A program made the translations under genes and the position numbers. A model generated the notes under the pieces. The model was not told the origin of the DNA and searched no databases. It saw only the letters and a list, made by a program, of their open reading frames with translations. From Ignavibacteriota bacterium (lineage in GTDB: Bacteria; Bacteroidota; Ignavibacteria; Ignavibacteriales; Ignavibacteriaceae), in assembly GCA_013285425.1 (NCBI GenBank), contig CP053447.1, positions 626,001-690,000 of the forward strand: a stretch of DNA of 64,000 nt, in the 5' to 3' direction. This document shows positions 7,378 to 16,747 of this stretch, piece after piece. Position 1 is the stretch's first letter, and the number at the start of each line of letters is the position of its first letter.

Positions 7378-9336
7378 ATGAAAAACATTTCAAAAAAATT
7401 TCTGTTTGGTGCATTTGGAGCTTTACTGCTGATTATTCTGGCTTATGTCGGTTGTAATCAGTCTAAAAGCTCTTTATCAGGCAACGAAGCTGAGAGAGTT
7501 TATGTTGACCCCGGTAACTATGATGAGTTTTACTTGTTTACTTCAGGAGGGTTTAGCGGGCAAATGGGAGTTTACGGGCTTCCTTCAGGGAGACATTTTA
7601 AAACCATCTCAGTTTTTTCTCAGAATCCTGAAACAGGTTACGGATATTCTGAAGAAACAAAAGCAATGTTAAATACTACCTATGGATTTATTCCTTGGGA
7701 CGACTCACATCATCCGGAACTTTCTATGACTGATGGTGTTCCTGATGGCAGATTTATTTTTATAAACGGAAATAATACTCCGCGTGTTGCAAGAATTGAT
7801 CTTAAAGAATTTGAAACGAAAGAGATTATTGAAATACCGAATTCAGCAGGTAATCACGGTTCACCTTTCGTTACTGAGAATACAGAATATATAGTTGCTT
7901 CTACAAGATTCAGCGTTCCGATTCCTCAAAGTGATGTGCCGATTTCTTCATATAAAGAAAATTTTAAGGGAACTATTAGTTTTATTAAGCTTGATCCTCA
8001 AACAGAAAATATGAATCTGGAGTTCCAGATAATTGTTCCCGGTTTTGATTACGATCTTGCTCATGCTGGTAAAGGTCCTTCACACGATTGGGCTTTCTTC
8101 ACAAGCTATAATTCAGAGCAGGCAAATACACTGTTAGAAATTAATGCATCAAAAAATGACAAGGACTTTATTGCTGCAATTAATTGGAAAAAAGCTGAAC
8201 AATATCTAAAAGAGGGTAAAGCTAAAACTGTTTCTGCTGAGTATTACAGAAATTATGTAGATGAGAAAACTCATACAGCAGTCAGCCAGCTTAATAAACA
8301 GGTAAAGGTTCTTGATCCGAAAGATTGTCCAGGAATGATTTATTATCTGCCTACTCCAAAATCACCTCACGGAGTAGATGTTGATCCAACCGGTCAATAT
8401 ATCGTTGCAGGCGGTAAATTAGCTACTGTTATTCCTGTTCATTCATTTGATAAAATGATAAAAGCTATCGAAGATAAACAGTTTGATGGTGAGATTAATG
8501 GAATACCTATCCTAAAATATGATGCTGTTGTTGCCGGCGAAGTATCAAATCCGGGTCTTGGACCATTGCATACAGAATTTGACGGAAACGGTTATGCTTA
8601 TACCTCATCGTTTATTTCATCAGAAATAGTTAAATGGAAAATAGGAACATGGGAAGTTGTTGATAGAATCCCGACTTATTATTCAATCGGGCATTTATGT
8701 ATCCCTGGCGGTGATAGTAAAAAGCCCTGGGGTAAATATGTTATAGCTCTTAACAAGATTACAAAGGATAGATATCTGCCAACCGGTCCGGAACTTACTC
8801 AATCAGCACAACTAATTGACATCACCGGCGACAAGATGAAATTGCTGCTTGATTTTCCAACTGTTGGAGAGCCGCATTATGCACAAGCTATTCCTGCGGA
8901 ACTTATTATGAAAAACTCTCAGAAAATATACAGGATTGAAGATAACGGAAATCCTTATGCAGTTAAATCTGAGAAAGATACCCGTGTTGAAAGAAAAGGT
9001 AATGAAGTTCACGTTTATATGTCTGCAATCAGAAGTCATTTTTCACCGGATAATATTGAAGGTATAAAGATTGGTGATGTGGTTTATTTCCACGTTACAA
9101 ATCTTGAGCAGGATTGGGATATACCTCATGGCTTTGCAATGAAGGGAATGAATAATTCTGAATTATTGATAATGCCGGGTCAGACACTTTCAATTAAATG
9201 GGAACCGAAGAAAGTTGGCGTTTTTCCTTTTTACTGTTCAGATTTCTGTTCAGCATTACATCAGGAAATGCAGGGATATATCAGAGTATCACCGGCTAAT
9301 TCAAATGTCCAGCTATCTTATAGTTTAGGAAAATAA
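7378..9336 (+). CDS. nosZ: nitrous oxide reductase, clade II (Sec-type)
   Basis: Reduces N2O to N2 in the periplasm. The 652-residue protein starts with a Sec-type hydrophobic signal without twin arginines, ending near 'YVGC', as expected for clade II enzymes. The seven-bladed propeller supplies the CuZ histidines, seen in 'DDSHHPE', 'GNHGSP', 'AHAGKGPSH', 'SPHGVDVD', 'GLGPLHTEF', 'SIGHLC' and 'EPHYAQ'. The C-terminal cupredoxin domain has the CuA ligands in 'CSDFCSALHQEM' (about 620-631) and an upstream His in 'DIPHGFAM'. All key ligands are present, so it should be active. A strong terminator follows immediately. Confidence 0.97.
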   Translation: MKNISKKFLFGAFGALLLIILAYVGCNQSKSSLSGNEAERVYVDPGNYDEFYLFTSGGFSGQMGVYGLPSGRHFKTISVFSQNPETGYGYSEETKAMLNTTYGFIPWDDSHHPELSMTDGVPDGRFIFINGNNTPRVARIDLKEFETKEIIEIPNSAGNHGSPFVTENTEYIVASTRFSVPIPQSDVPISSYKENFKGTISFIKLDPQTENMNLEFQIIVPGFDYDLAHAGKGPSHDWAFFTSYNSEQANTLLEINASKNDKDFIAAINWKKAEQYLKEGKAKTVSAEYYRNYVDEKTHTAVSQLNKQVKVLDPKDCPGMIYYLPTPKSPHGVDVDPTGQYIVAGGKLATVIPVHSFDKMIKAIEDKQFDGEINGIPILKYDAVVAGEVSNPGLGPLHTEFDGNGYAYTSSFISSEIVKWKIGTWEVVDRIPTYYSIGHLCIPGGDSKKPWGKYVIALNKITKDRYLPTGPELTQSAQLIDITGDKMKLLLDFPTVGEPHYAQAIPAELIMKNSQKIYRIEDNGNPYAVKSEKDTRVERKGNEVHVYMSAIRSHFSPDNIEGIKIGDVVYFHVTNLEQDWDIPHGFAMKGMNNSELLIMPGQTLSIKWEPKKVGVFPFYCSDFCSALHQEMQGYIRVSPANSNVQLSYSLGK

Positions 9337-9346
9337 TGAGTTGTTA

Positions 9347-9381
9347 AAGAGGAACTGGAAAAACAGTTCCTCTTCTTTTTT
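9347..9381 (+). terminator. strong intrinsic terminator directly after nosZ
   Basis: AAGAGGAACTG (9347-9357) and CAGTTCCTCTT (9364-9374) form an 11-bp perfect stem with loop GAAAAA, followed by CTTTTTT. It sits between nosZ and its accessory genes. The GAGG ribosome binding site of the next gene (9382-9385) begins right after the T tract. This should lower transcription of the downstream genes relative to nosZ. Confidence 0.88.
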
Positions 9382-9390
9382 GAGGAAAAT

Positions 9391-9972
9391 ATGAAAACTA
9401 AATCGGCTGTTTTAATTGCCATCGGTGCACTAATACTTATTCTTACCTTTTTCTTTCCGCTCTGGACAATAGACCTTGATGCACCACAATATCCGGAGGG
9501 ACTCGGTTTAAGAATCTGGCTTAATGAAATTTCAGGGCTAAGGCCAAACGATCTTCAGAATATTAATGGTCTTAATCATTATATAGGTATGAAAGTAATT
9601 GAGCCTGATGCAATTCCGGAATTGGAAATTATGCCATATATCATGATTTTTATGATATTATTTGGTTTGTTAAATGCTTATCTGAGAAATAAAAAACTTA
9701 TTTACATCTGGCTTATACTTTTCGTTATACTTGGTGCAATAGGAATCTATGATTTTTATATGTGGGCATACGATTATGGACATAATTTAAATCCAAATGC
9801 ACCGATTAAAGTTCCTGGAATGACATATATGCCGCCAATATTCGGCTCCAAACAATTATTGAATATAAGTGCTACATCATTACCATCTGTTGCAGCTATT
9901 GTAATTTTTATTTCGATTCTTTTAAATGTTGTTGCTTTGTATTTGAGCAGAGAAAGTAAAAATGCAAAATAA
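9391..9972 (+). CDS. polytopic membrane protein of the nos cluster (NosB-like position)
   Basis: A 193-residue protein with about four membrane segments: residues roughly 7-27, 85-100, 106-128 and 165-187. A large extracytoplasmic loop after the first segment contains 'GLGLRIWLNEISGLRPNDLQ'. It follows nosZ and overlaps nosL by 11 bp. Clade II nos clusters such as that of Wolinella carry a polytopic protein, NosB, at this place. I cannot confirm homology to NosB from sequence alone, so no symbol is given. A role in NosZ maturation or copper delivery is inferred from position. Confidence 0.75.
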   Translation: MKTKSAVLIAIGALILILTFFFPLWTIDLDAPQYPEGLGLRIWLNEISGLRPNDLQNINGLNHYIGMKVIEPDAIPELEIMPYIMIFMILFGLLNAYLRNKKLIYIWLILFVILGAIGIYDFYMWAYDYGHNLNPNAPIKVPGMTYMPPIFGSKQLLNISATSLPSVAAIVIFISILLNVVALYLSRESKNAK

Positions 9973-10411
9973 GTTTAAGTATATTTTTTACGTTCTGATA
10001 ACAATACTACTTATCGGATGCAGTAAGGAACCAAAGCCAATAAGTTACGGTGAAGATGAATGTGAGTTTTGCAAAATGCTTGTAATGGATAAGCGATATG
10101 GTTCTGAAATGGTTACTGATAAAGGTAAAATTTATTTTTTTGATTCGATTGAATGCCTTGTTGGTTATTTAGAAAATCAAAAAATGACAAAAGCTGATTA
10201 CCATTCTCTTTGGGTAAGTAATTATTCTGACCCCGGAAATATCATTGATGCTGAAAAAGCAATTTATCTTAAGAATGATTCATTAAGAAGTCCAATGGGT
10301 CTAAATGTATTAGCAGTTGAAAATGAAGCACAGTTAGGTCCGATTCTGCAGGAGTTTGGCGGTACACAATTAAAGTTTAAGGATCTGTCCGAACTTGTAA
10401 GAGAAATGTAA
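9962..10411 (+). CDS. nosL: NosL copper chaperone lipoprotein
   Basis: A 149-residue lipoprotein with lipobox 'LIGC'. The mature N-terminus has 'ECEFCKMLVMDKRYGSEMV', the Cys-x-x-Cys-x-Met block typical of NosL, which binds Cu(I) and delivers it for CuZ assembly in NosZ. Later family blocks are 'FFDSIECLVGYL' and 'SPMGLNVLAVEN'. It overlaps the preceding membrane protein gene by 11 bp and is followed without a gap by nosD, which indicates translational coupling. Confidence 0.93.
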   Translation: MQNKFKYIFYVLITILLIGCSKEPKPISYGEDECEFCKMLVMDKRYGSEMVTDKGKIYFFDSIECLVGYLENQKMTKADYHSLWVSNYSDPGNIIDAEKAIYLKNDSLRSPMGLNVLAVENEAQLGPILQEFGGTQLKFKDLSELVREM

Positions 10412-11656
10412 TTGAAAATTTATTTTAGCATATCGTGTATATTTTTTTTTCTACTGGCAATTCAAATTAAGATTTATGCTGATAAAATTATTGTTGATAA
10501 AAACACTGCTGTAAATTCTGTCTCTAAAGCAATTGAAATTGCAAAACCCTACGACGAAATAATTATCAAATCCGGTAATTACAAAGAAGGTAATATTATA
10601 ATTACAAAGCCGTTGAGATTTATCGGCGAAGATTCTCCTGTTATTGACGGTGAAAATCAGTACGAAATATTTACTGTCCATGCAGATGATGTTTCAATAT
10701 CCGGAATTATATTTAAAAATGCGGGCGTTAGTTATCTTAAAGAAAATGCAGCAGTAAGATTTGAAAATACAAAAAACGGAATTGTATCAAACTGCAGGTT
10801 CTTTGGTAATTTCTTTGGCGTTTATCTGGCTAAATCCAGAAACTGCAAAGTGATTAATAATTATTTTGAAGCTTATGGAAAGAAAGAAACTTCATCGGGC
10901 AATGGTATTCATTTATGGTATTGCCGCGAGAGCGAAATTACCGGAAATAAAATAAAAGGTCACCGTGACGGTATCTATCTTGAATTTGTTACACAAACAA
11001 CCATCAGCAAAAATTATGGAGTAAATAATCTGAGATATGGTTTGCATTTTATGTTTTCTGATAGCTGCAGATATTATACAAATCATTTTGAAAAGAACAG
11101 TGCAGGGGTTGCTGTAATGTATTCACGTTACGTTGATATGGAAGGGAATATGTTCAGTAATAATTGGGGACCTGCTTCCTATGGATTACTGCTTAAAGAT
11201 ATTTCCAGAAGCAAAATCTTAAAAAATTATTTTATTGAAAATACAACCGGAATCTTTATCGAAGGCTGTGATGGCTCCGAGTTTTTAAATAATCAGTTTG
11301 AAAAAAACGGATGGGCAATCAAATTAATGGCAAACTCAATGGAGAATATTTTCAGCTCAAACAATTTTATTGCAAACACTTTTGATTTATCAACAAACAG
11401 CAGACAGAATTTTAACAAGTTTAATGCAAATTACTGGAGTAAGTATGACGGCTATGATCTTGATAAAGATGGTATTGGCGATGTTCCTTACAGACCGGTT
11501 AAACTTTATTCAATTATGGCTCAGCAAAATGAGCCGTCACTGATCTTACTAAACAGTTTATTTATTGATTTGCTGAACATTGCTGAAAGTGTGTTTCCTT
11601 CATTAACTCCTGAAACTTTAATTGATCAATCGCCTTTGATGAGGAAATTAAATTGA
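10412..11656 (+). CDS. nosD: NosD periplasmic beta-helix accessory protein
   Basis: A 414-residue exported protein: signal peptide (about 1-22), then right-handed parallel beta-helix repeats of the NosD/CASH type, seen as repeated 'N.f..N..Gi.l..s..n.i.nN.f' turns (for example 'NGIHLWYCRESEITGNKIKG' and 'YGLHFMFSDSC'). NosD works with the NosFY transporter in assembling the CuZ cluster. The reading frame begins with TTG at 10412, directly after the nosL stop, and no later ATG keeps the signal peptide. It overlaps nosF by 4 bases (TTGA). Confidence 0.92.
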   Translation: MKIYFSISCIFFFLLAIQIKIYADKIIVDKNTAVNSVSKAIEIAKPYDEIIIKSGNYKEGNIIITKPLRFIGEDSPVIDGENQYEIFTVHADDVSISGIIFKNAGVSYLKENAAVRFENTKNGIVSNCRFFGNFFGVYLAKSRNCKVINNYFEAYGKKETSSGNGIHLWYCRESEITGNKIKGHRDGIYLEFVTQTTISKNYGVNNLRYGLHFMFSDSCRYYTNHFEKNSAGVAVMYSRYVDMEGNMFSNNWGPASYGLLLKDISRSKILKNYFIENTTGIFIEGCDGSEFLNNQFEKNGWAIKLMANSMENIFSSNNFIANTFDLSTNSRQNFNKFNANYWSKYDGYDLDKDGIGDVPYRPVKLYSIMAQQNEPSLILLNSLFIDLLNIAESVFPSLTPETLIDQSPLMRKLN

Positions 11657-12369
11657 TTGAATTAAAAAACATAGAAAAGAGTTTCGGTAAATATCAGGTT
11701 TTAAAAAATATATCCCTAAATATTGAACCGGGTAAAATTACTGCTATTGTCGGACCAAACGGTTCCGGCAAAACAACTATTATTAAATCAATTCTTGGTT
11801 TAGTGCAGCCCGATAAGGGAGAAATTCTTTTTAATAATAAATCTGTTATTAAAGAGTATCTTTACAGAAAAGATATCGGATATATGCCTCAGGCTGCCAG
11901 CTTTCCGGATAATCTTACAGTCAATGAAGTATTTAATATGATCAGCGATATAAGAATGCAGCAGATGAATGGTAATGCTGAGTTAATTAATATTCTGAAT
12001 CTTCAGCCCGAACTTAACAAAAAGATCAGAACCCTTTCAGGCGGTAATAAGCAAAAGGTAAGCGCCTGTATTGCTTTAATGTTTAATCCGAAAATAATCA
12101 TTCTTGATGAACCTACTGCCGGACTTGATCCGGCTGCATCAGCAAATCTTAAAAAGAAAATAGTAGAACAAAGAGATGCTGGTAAAACCATAATTCTTAC
12201 TTCCCATATTATGGCTGAAATTGAAGAACTGTCTGATAATATACTTTTCCTGATTGAAGGTAAAATTGTTTATGATGGCTCGCTTAAAAATCTTGTTGAG
12301 TTAAGCGGACAGGCTAAACTTGAAAATGCAATCGCAGCTATGATGAATAAGGAGTTTAGATGGGACTGA
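11653..12369 (+). CDS. nosF: NosF ABC transporter ATPase
   Basis: A 238-residue ABC ATPase with Walker A 'GPNGSGKTT', signature 'LSGGNKQK', Walker B 'IIILDEPT' and switch 'LTSHIMAEIEEL'. In nos clusters NosF energises the NosY permease, which acts with NosD in CuZ assembly; the transported species is probably a sulfur compound. The start is TTG, overlapping the nosD stop as TTGA. The gene overlaps nosY by 10 bp. Confidence 0.93.
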   Translation: MIELKNIEKSFGKYQVLKNISLNIEPGKITAIVGPNGSGKTTIIKSILGLVQPDKGEILFNNKSVIKEYLYRKDIGYMPQAASFPDNLTVNEVFNMISDIRMQQMNGNAELINILNLQPELNKKIRTLSGGNKQKVSACIALMFNPKIIILDEPTAGLDPAASANLKKKIVEQRDAGKTIILTSHIMAEIEELSDNILFLIEGKIVYDGSLKNLVELSGQAKLENAIAAMMNKEFRWD

Positions 12370-13148
12370 TATTTAAAATCATAAAGTTTGAATTTAGCAA
12401 TGCACTGAGAAGTAAATGGGTAATATTTTACTTCTCATTCTTTTTAATCCTGTCTTTTCTGATGTTCAACTTTGAAGATGAAACAGGCAAAGCAGTTTTA
12501 AGTTTGATGAACATTGTGCTGATAGTTATTCCGTTGGTAAGTATAATTTTCGGAACAATGTATGTTTATAACTCGAATGATTATATACAAATGGTTCTCT
12601 GTCAGCCTCTTGACAGAAGATCGCTTTATTTCGGTTTGTATCTTGGTAATGCCGTTCCGCTTGCTTTAAGCTTTGTAGCCGGAATATTTATCGGATTTGT
12701 TTTTACAGGTGCAGATACAGCGGGTATAACTCCGGTTTTAATTCTTACAATAAACGGCTTTGCCCTTACACTTATATTTACATCAATTGCATTTTTAACT
12801 GCAATAAAGTTTTCTGATAAGGCAAGAGGTTTAGGTGCAGCAATTCTTATCTGGCTTATGCTTGCAGTTATTTATGATGGATTGATTTTATTTGTTACAT
12901 ATTTTTTCAGAGACTACCCTATTGAAAATATTATTCTTGGGATTAGTTTAATTAATCCGATTGACCTGGCAAGAATATTCTTTATACTTGATTTTAATAT
13001 CTCTGCTTTAATGGGATATACAGGTGCACTGTTCAACAAATTTTTCGGTACTTCATTAGGTGTTTTAGTATCCGCTGGATTAATGATTTTATGGTTTATC
13101 ATTCCGTTTCTTTTAGGATTAAGAAGCTTTAACAAAAAGGATTTTTAA
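12360..13148 (+). CDS. nosY: NosY ABC transporter permease
   Basis: A 262-residue ABC-2 type permease with about six membrane segments. It begins 'MGLIFKIIKFEFSNALRSKW', the usual amphipathic start of this family, and has 'QPLDRRSLYFGLYLGN' in the first cytoplasmic loop and 'SLINPIDLARIFFI' near the end. It overlaps nosF by 10 bp and lies 12 bp before an Rrf2 regulator gene, so the regulator is part of the same operon. Confidence 0.92.
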   Translation: MGLIFKIIKFEFSNALRSKWVIFYFSFFLILSFLMFNFEDETGKAVLSLMNIVLIVIPLVSIIFGTMYVYNSNDYIQMVLCQPLDRRSLYFGLYLGNAVPLALSFVAGIFIGFVFTGADTAGITPVLILTINGFALTLIFTSIAFLTAIKFSDKARGLGAAILIWLMLAVIYDGLILFVTYFFRDYPIENIILGISLINPIDLARIFFILDFNISALMGYTGALFNKFFGTSLGVLVSAGLMILWFIIPFLLGLRSFNKKDF

Positions 13149-13160
13149 CCGGTTTATTTG

Positions 13161-13580
13161 ATGGCGTCATTCTTTTCAAAAAAATGTGAGTATGGGCTGC
13201 AGGCTGTAATTTATTTAGCATCAAAGCAGGAAAACAGGTTATGCTCTGCAAAAGAAATTTCTGAAGAGCTTAATATCCCCAAAGAATTTATATCTAAAAT
13301 TTTACAGGACCTTACAGATAAAGGAATAATATTTTCACGTAAGGGAAGAGACGGCGGGTTTAAACTTGCAATTAATGCTGATGAAATAAAGCTGATTGAT
13401 ATAATCAAAGCAGTTGATGGATTGGATATTTTTAAAAGATGTATTCTCGGATTTCATAACTGTAAGAATTTTAAAAAGTGTTTTCTTCAGGATGAATGGC
13501 AAAATATATTAAACCAGACTTATAATATGCTGAGTAATGAAACCGTTGGAAATTTTAGGGAGAGGATTTACCATACATAA
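13161..13580 (+). CDS. Rrf2-family Fe-S transcriptional regulator (nos-linked)
   Basis: A winged-helix Rrf2 protein of 139 residues if started at the ATG at 13161; a TTG at 13158 would add one residue. The ATG is preferred because it places the three conserved cysteines at 94, 101 and 107, exactly as in the paralogue at 33468. They form a CX6CX5C pattern ('CILGFHNCKNFKKC'), close to the [2Fe-2S]-binding C-X5-C-X5-C of NsrR and IscR. The DNA-binding part includes 'AKEISEELNIPKEFISKIL'. The gene lies 12 bp after nosY. It is a good candidate for a nitric-oxide or redox sensor that controls nos. Confidence 0.88.
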   Translation: MASFFSKKCEYGLQAVIYLASKQENRLCSAKEISEELNIPKEFISKILQDLTDKGIIFSRKGRDGGFKLAINADEIKLIDIIKAVDGLDIFKRCILGFHNCKNFKKCFLQDEWQNILNQTYNMLSNETVGNFRERIYHT

Positions 13581-13798
13581 TGGTTTTAAATAAGAGTTGT
13601 GATTATTTGCTCAACTGTTGATTAATAGAATCGTCAAGATAGAATCATATAAATCAGCACTTATTTTATTGTTTAGCTGATTTAATGTATTGCCGTTAAC
13701 ACTCTGATAACTTTTTCAGTAAACCATAGATTACTGCAGGTTTATAGTTTTATCAATCGTCAATCTCTAAGTGCCAAATCCAATTTATTCAACCCAAG

Positions 13799-15427
13799 CT
13801 ACAACTCGCCCTCGCCGTCACGTTCTTGTTTCAATCTGTATTTTTCTAATTTCTCTTTCGGAATTGTCTGCAGCCAGGATTCAGGATAACCAATTTCCTG
13901 TGGTTTTCCTTTTTCATTTTTTATATAACCATCATTGTATTTTGTTATCAGAAAATCACCAAGCTCCCACCACTTTTGAATTCCTGTTTCGGCACTTTCT
14001 ACACAATATTCAGTTAAATATTTTTCAACTTCTGCGGGATTTTCTTCTAATAATCTCTTTGCTTCAGCTTCAATCACTGATTGTCTGCCGAAGAAATCAT
14101 CTTCAATTTCTTTCTGCACTTTTTGAATATCCTGAATCATATAACTCCATCTTAGATTTGCATAATTAGCAACAAAGTTAAAAGCCCACCATGCAGACTC
14201 GCGGGTAAATTTACTTAACTTACCGACTGTATAAGATTTTGGTAAAGAAGTTATTGAAGTATAAAACGGTGCGAAGAAATTCGTGTAAGGATTATCCAAT
14301 CCATACCAATAAATTCCGCCAATTTCATCCGGCAAATCTGCGCGCGGTTCTGCAGCAAAAACAAAAGCTGCCTGCTGAGTAGCAATTGGTCTTTCCCATG
14401 CGTATTTATTTCCATCAACTTCCCATTTCATCGGACGCCATTTATCGGGTGCATTAAAAGGACCGGCTGCTAAGTCCTGTGTCATATCAAATTCAGTTCC
14501 TTCATAATGATCTCTGTGCAATGCAATTACATCCTGAACATCAAGTTTTCGATCAGCTTTAATATAAAGCGGATAAGGCTGAGTATCTTTTTCATAAGAA
14601 CTGTATGCAGAACTAAGATTTAATGATGGCGAAACTCTTCTGAAAATACTCCATACTCTTCTTGCAGAATAACGTACCTGTTCTTCAGTAGGCGGATTGT
14701 ATGCATCTGAAAAACTAAACGGTTTTCCTTTTGCCGGATCAAAGTAACCCTTCTCAGTTGCAAATGAAATAACATTTTTTGAATAGATACAATTTTCAGG
14801 ATCGTTAAGAGGAAATTCGTGTATGCGTGACATATTTGCATGTGCAGAAATGCAGCCGTCCGGAATTCTTATCGCAACCCAGATTGCACCTTTACCACCT
14901 TCACCGGGTCCAATCATTTCCATTATCCATGCTTCTTGTTTATCAGCAATAGAAAAAGATTCACCAGTACTTGCATAACCATATTCTTCAACAAGCGAAG
15001 TCATAACATCAATTGCTTCGCGTGCAGTTTTTGAACGCTGCAGAGCAATCATCATCAAGGTGTAATAATCAAAATATCCTTTTGTATTTTCAAGCTCAGG
15101 TCTTCCATCCCATGTTGATTCACCGATTGCAACCTGATATTCATTCATCAAACCAACAACTCTGTATGTATGTTCAACCTGTTTGATGCTGTATTTTTGA
15201 CCATACCAATTAGAAAGCTCAAGCATCTCACCCGGTTTATGATCGGCTGCTGGAAATAAACTCAGTATCGGATGAAACTCACCATCGCACGAATAGGTAA
15301 TAATTGGTGAGCCGGTTTTTGAAACGCTTTTTGTAACTATTATAGAAGTGCAAGCAAAACTTAATGATGGTATTAAAAGAGAAAATAATGCAATAAAGAC
15401 AAGTAATTTGTTAAGATAAGTTTTCAT
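13799..15427 (-). CDS. secreted C69-family dipeptidase
   Basis: A 542-residue peptidase with a Sec signal peptide (1-25, 'LFSLLIPSLSFA') that ends directly before 'CTSIIVTKS'. In family C69 this N-terminal Cys is the nucleophile, exposed by processing. Further family blocks are 'VGLMNEYQVAIGESTW', 'YGYASTGESFSIADKQEAW' and 'ANMSRIHEFPL'. The length is normal for bacterial members. It is exported and probably cleaves dipeptides or short peptides. It is transcribed against the nos operon and is unrelated to it in function. Confidence 0.9.
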   Translation of the reverse strand: MKTYLNKLLVFIALFSLLIPSLSFACTSIIVTKSVSKTGSPIITYSCDGEFHPILSLFPAADHKPGEMLELSNWYGQKYSIKQVEHTYRVVGLMNEYQVAIGESTWDGRPELENTKGYFDYYTLMMIALQRSKTAREAIDVMTSLVEEYGYASTGESFSIADKQEAWIMEMIGPGEGGKGAIWVAIRIPDGCISAHANMSRIHEFPLNDPENCIYSKNVISFATEKGYFDPAKGKPFSFSDAYNPPTEEQVRYSARRVWSIFRRVSPSLNLSSAYSSYEKDTQPYPLYIKADRKLDVQDVIALHRDHYEGTEFDMTQDLAAGPFNAPDKWRPMKWEVDGNKYAWERPIATQQAAFVFAAEPRADLPDEIGGIYWYGLDNPYTNFFAPFYTSITSLPKSYTVGKLSKFTRESAWWAFNFVANYANLRWSYMIQDIQKVQKEIEDDFFGRQSVIEAEAKRLLEENPAEVEKYLTEYCVESAETGIQKWWELGDFLITKYNDGYIKNEKGKPQEIGYPESWLQTIPKEKLEKYRLKQERDGEGEL

Positions 15428-15835
15428 CTGGCAGTGTCTTTCAATAATTGTCTGATTGTTTTTGCAAAACTAAAAAATATTGGTTAAGAAATAAAAGATT
15501 TATCAGAGTAATTCTGCTTCTCTCAAACTGACAGAGAATCCTTATAATAGTTTGAAATCAGAGATTATTATTTATAACCGGATTTATCATAAATATAAGA
15601 CTTAAAGGCAGTTTATCTTTTGTTATAACTCTTTTCGGATAATAAATAATTTATTCATTTTTTTTTCAAGAAAATAAAGCAAACAAAAATAGATTTTTAG
15701 AAGCTCATTATTTGCAATTTATATTTATAATAATTATCTATGCTCAACCTTAGAACAGGTTTTTAGCACGGAGCAGATATTATAGTGTCTTAATTAACAA
15801 AAGTTTATTAATCATTTGTATTTGAAAGGTGAAAG
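15428..15835. other. divergent intergenic region between the C69 peptidase and the nar operon
   Basis: About 408 bp that must hold the promoters of the peptidase (minus) and the nar operon (plus). It is very AT-rich with several T and A runs. I looked for the AATCrGA-N8-TCyGATT operator seen before nos and nrf and found only half-sites (TCTGATT near 15444 and AATCAGA near 15559), not a full palindrome. GAAAGGTGAAAG just before 15836 acts as ribosome binding site. Confidence 0.5.
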
Positions 15836-16720
15836 ATGCTTTATACTTCTTTTAAGAACTACAATGAAAAATTACTCACCTTCACAATTTTGTTATCGCT
15901 AATATTCAACCTATCAGAGTTTTTATATCCGCAATCGGCAGGTGAAACAACTTTCAAAGGTATTTGTCAGGCTTGTCATACTATAGGCAAAGGAAGATTG
16001 GTTGGACCCGATTTAATAAATATTCAGGATTTAAGAACAGAAAGCTGGTTGATAAAATTTATCAGATCATCTCAAAGTATGGTTAACAGCGGTGATGCTG
16101 ATGCTGTTGCAATTTTCAATGAATATAATAAAACAATAATGCCTGATCAGAATTTATCTGATGCTGAGATAAAAGATGTTTTAAGTTATATCAAACAGCA
16201 ATCAACAGGTGCGGTTGTTACTGAAGTTCAGCCAATTGTTTTAAGTACAGGATTAACTTTAGAACAGGCACGTGATAATGAATTTACTATCGGCAGAAAA
16301 ATCTTTTCCGGCGAGCAAAGATTAACTAACGGCGGACCTGCATGCATTTCATGTCATAATGTTCTTAACGATGAAGTAATGAGCGGCGGACTTTTAGCAC
16401 TTGATTTAACAAATGCTGTTACCCGCCTTGGTGTAAATGGTGTTCACTCCATCATTTCAAGCCCGCCATTTCCGGTTATGAAAGCAGCTTATTCAAATCA
16501 TCTGGTTACCTCAGATGAATCGTTTTATCTTACTGCATTTTTAAAGAATGCTGATTTTGTAGTTTCGCTGCAGGAGCCCGCAGCACCTCAGCAAATATTT
16601 TTATATGCTGGAATTATTGGCGGAGCTGTTCTTTTCGGTGTTTATGGAACTATCTGGTGGAACCGGAAAAGAAAAAGCGTTAATGATTCAATTTTTAAAA
16701 GACAGTTAAAATCAATTTAA
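15836..16720 (+). CDS. membrane-anchored diheme cytochrome c of the nar operon
   Basis: A 294-residue protein with an N-terminal signal or anchor (about 12-33), two heme sites, CQACH (44-48) and CISCH (170-174), and a C-terminal membrane segment (about 256-275) followed by basic residues. It starts the nar operon and lies 27 bp before narG. Some nar operons, such as that of Thermus, begin with a diheme cytochrome NarC; this gene is in the same place, but homology is not shown here. It probably passes electrons between the quinol/NarI branch and other periplasmic reductases. Confidence 0.82.
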   Translation: MLYTSFKNYNEKLLTFTILLSLIFNLSEFLYPQSAGETTFKGICQACHTIGKGRLVGPDLINIQDLRTESWLIKFIRSSQSMVNSGDADAVAIFNEYNKTIMPDQNLSDAEIKDVLSYIKQQSTGAVVTEVQPIVLSTGLTLEQARDNEFTIGRKIFSGEQRLTNGGPACISCHNVLNDEVMSGGLLALDLTNAVTRLGVNGVHSIISSPPFPVMKAAYSNHLVTSDESFYLTAFLKNADFVVSLQEPAAPQQIFLYAGIIGGAVLFGVYGTIWWNRKRKSVNDSIFKRQLKSI

Positions 16721-16747
16721 TATTTATCTAACAGTGAGAAATTTTCT

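Noticed and set aside
15428..15835. Copy of the nos/nrf operator before the nar operon
   Set aside because: Only single half-sites are present; no pair at the 8-base spacing.
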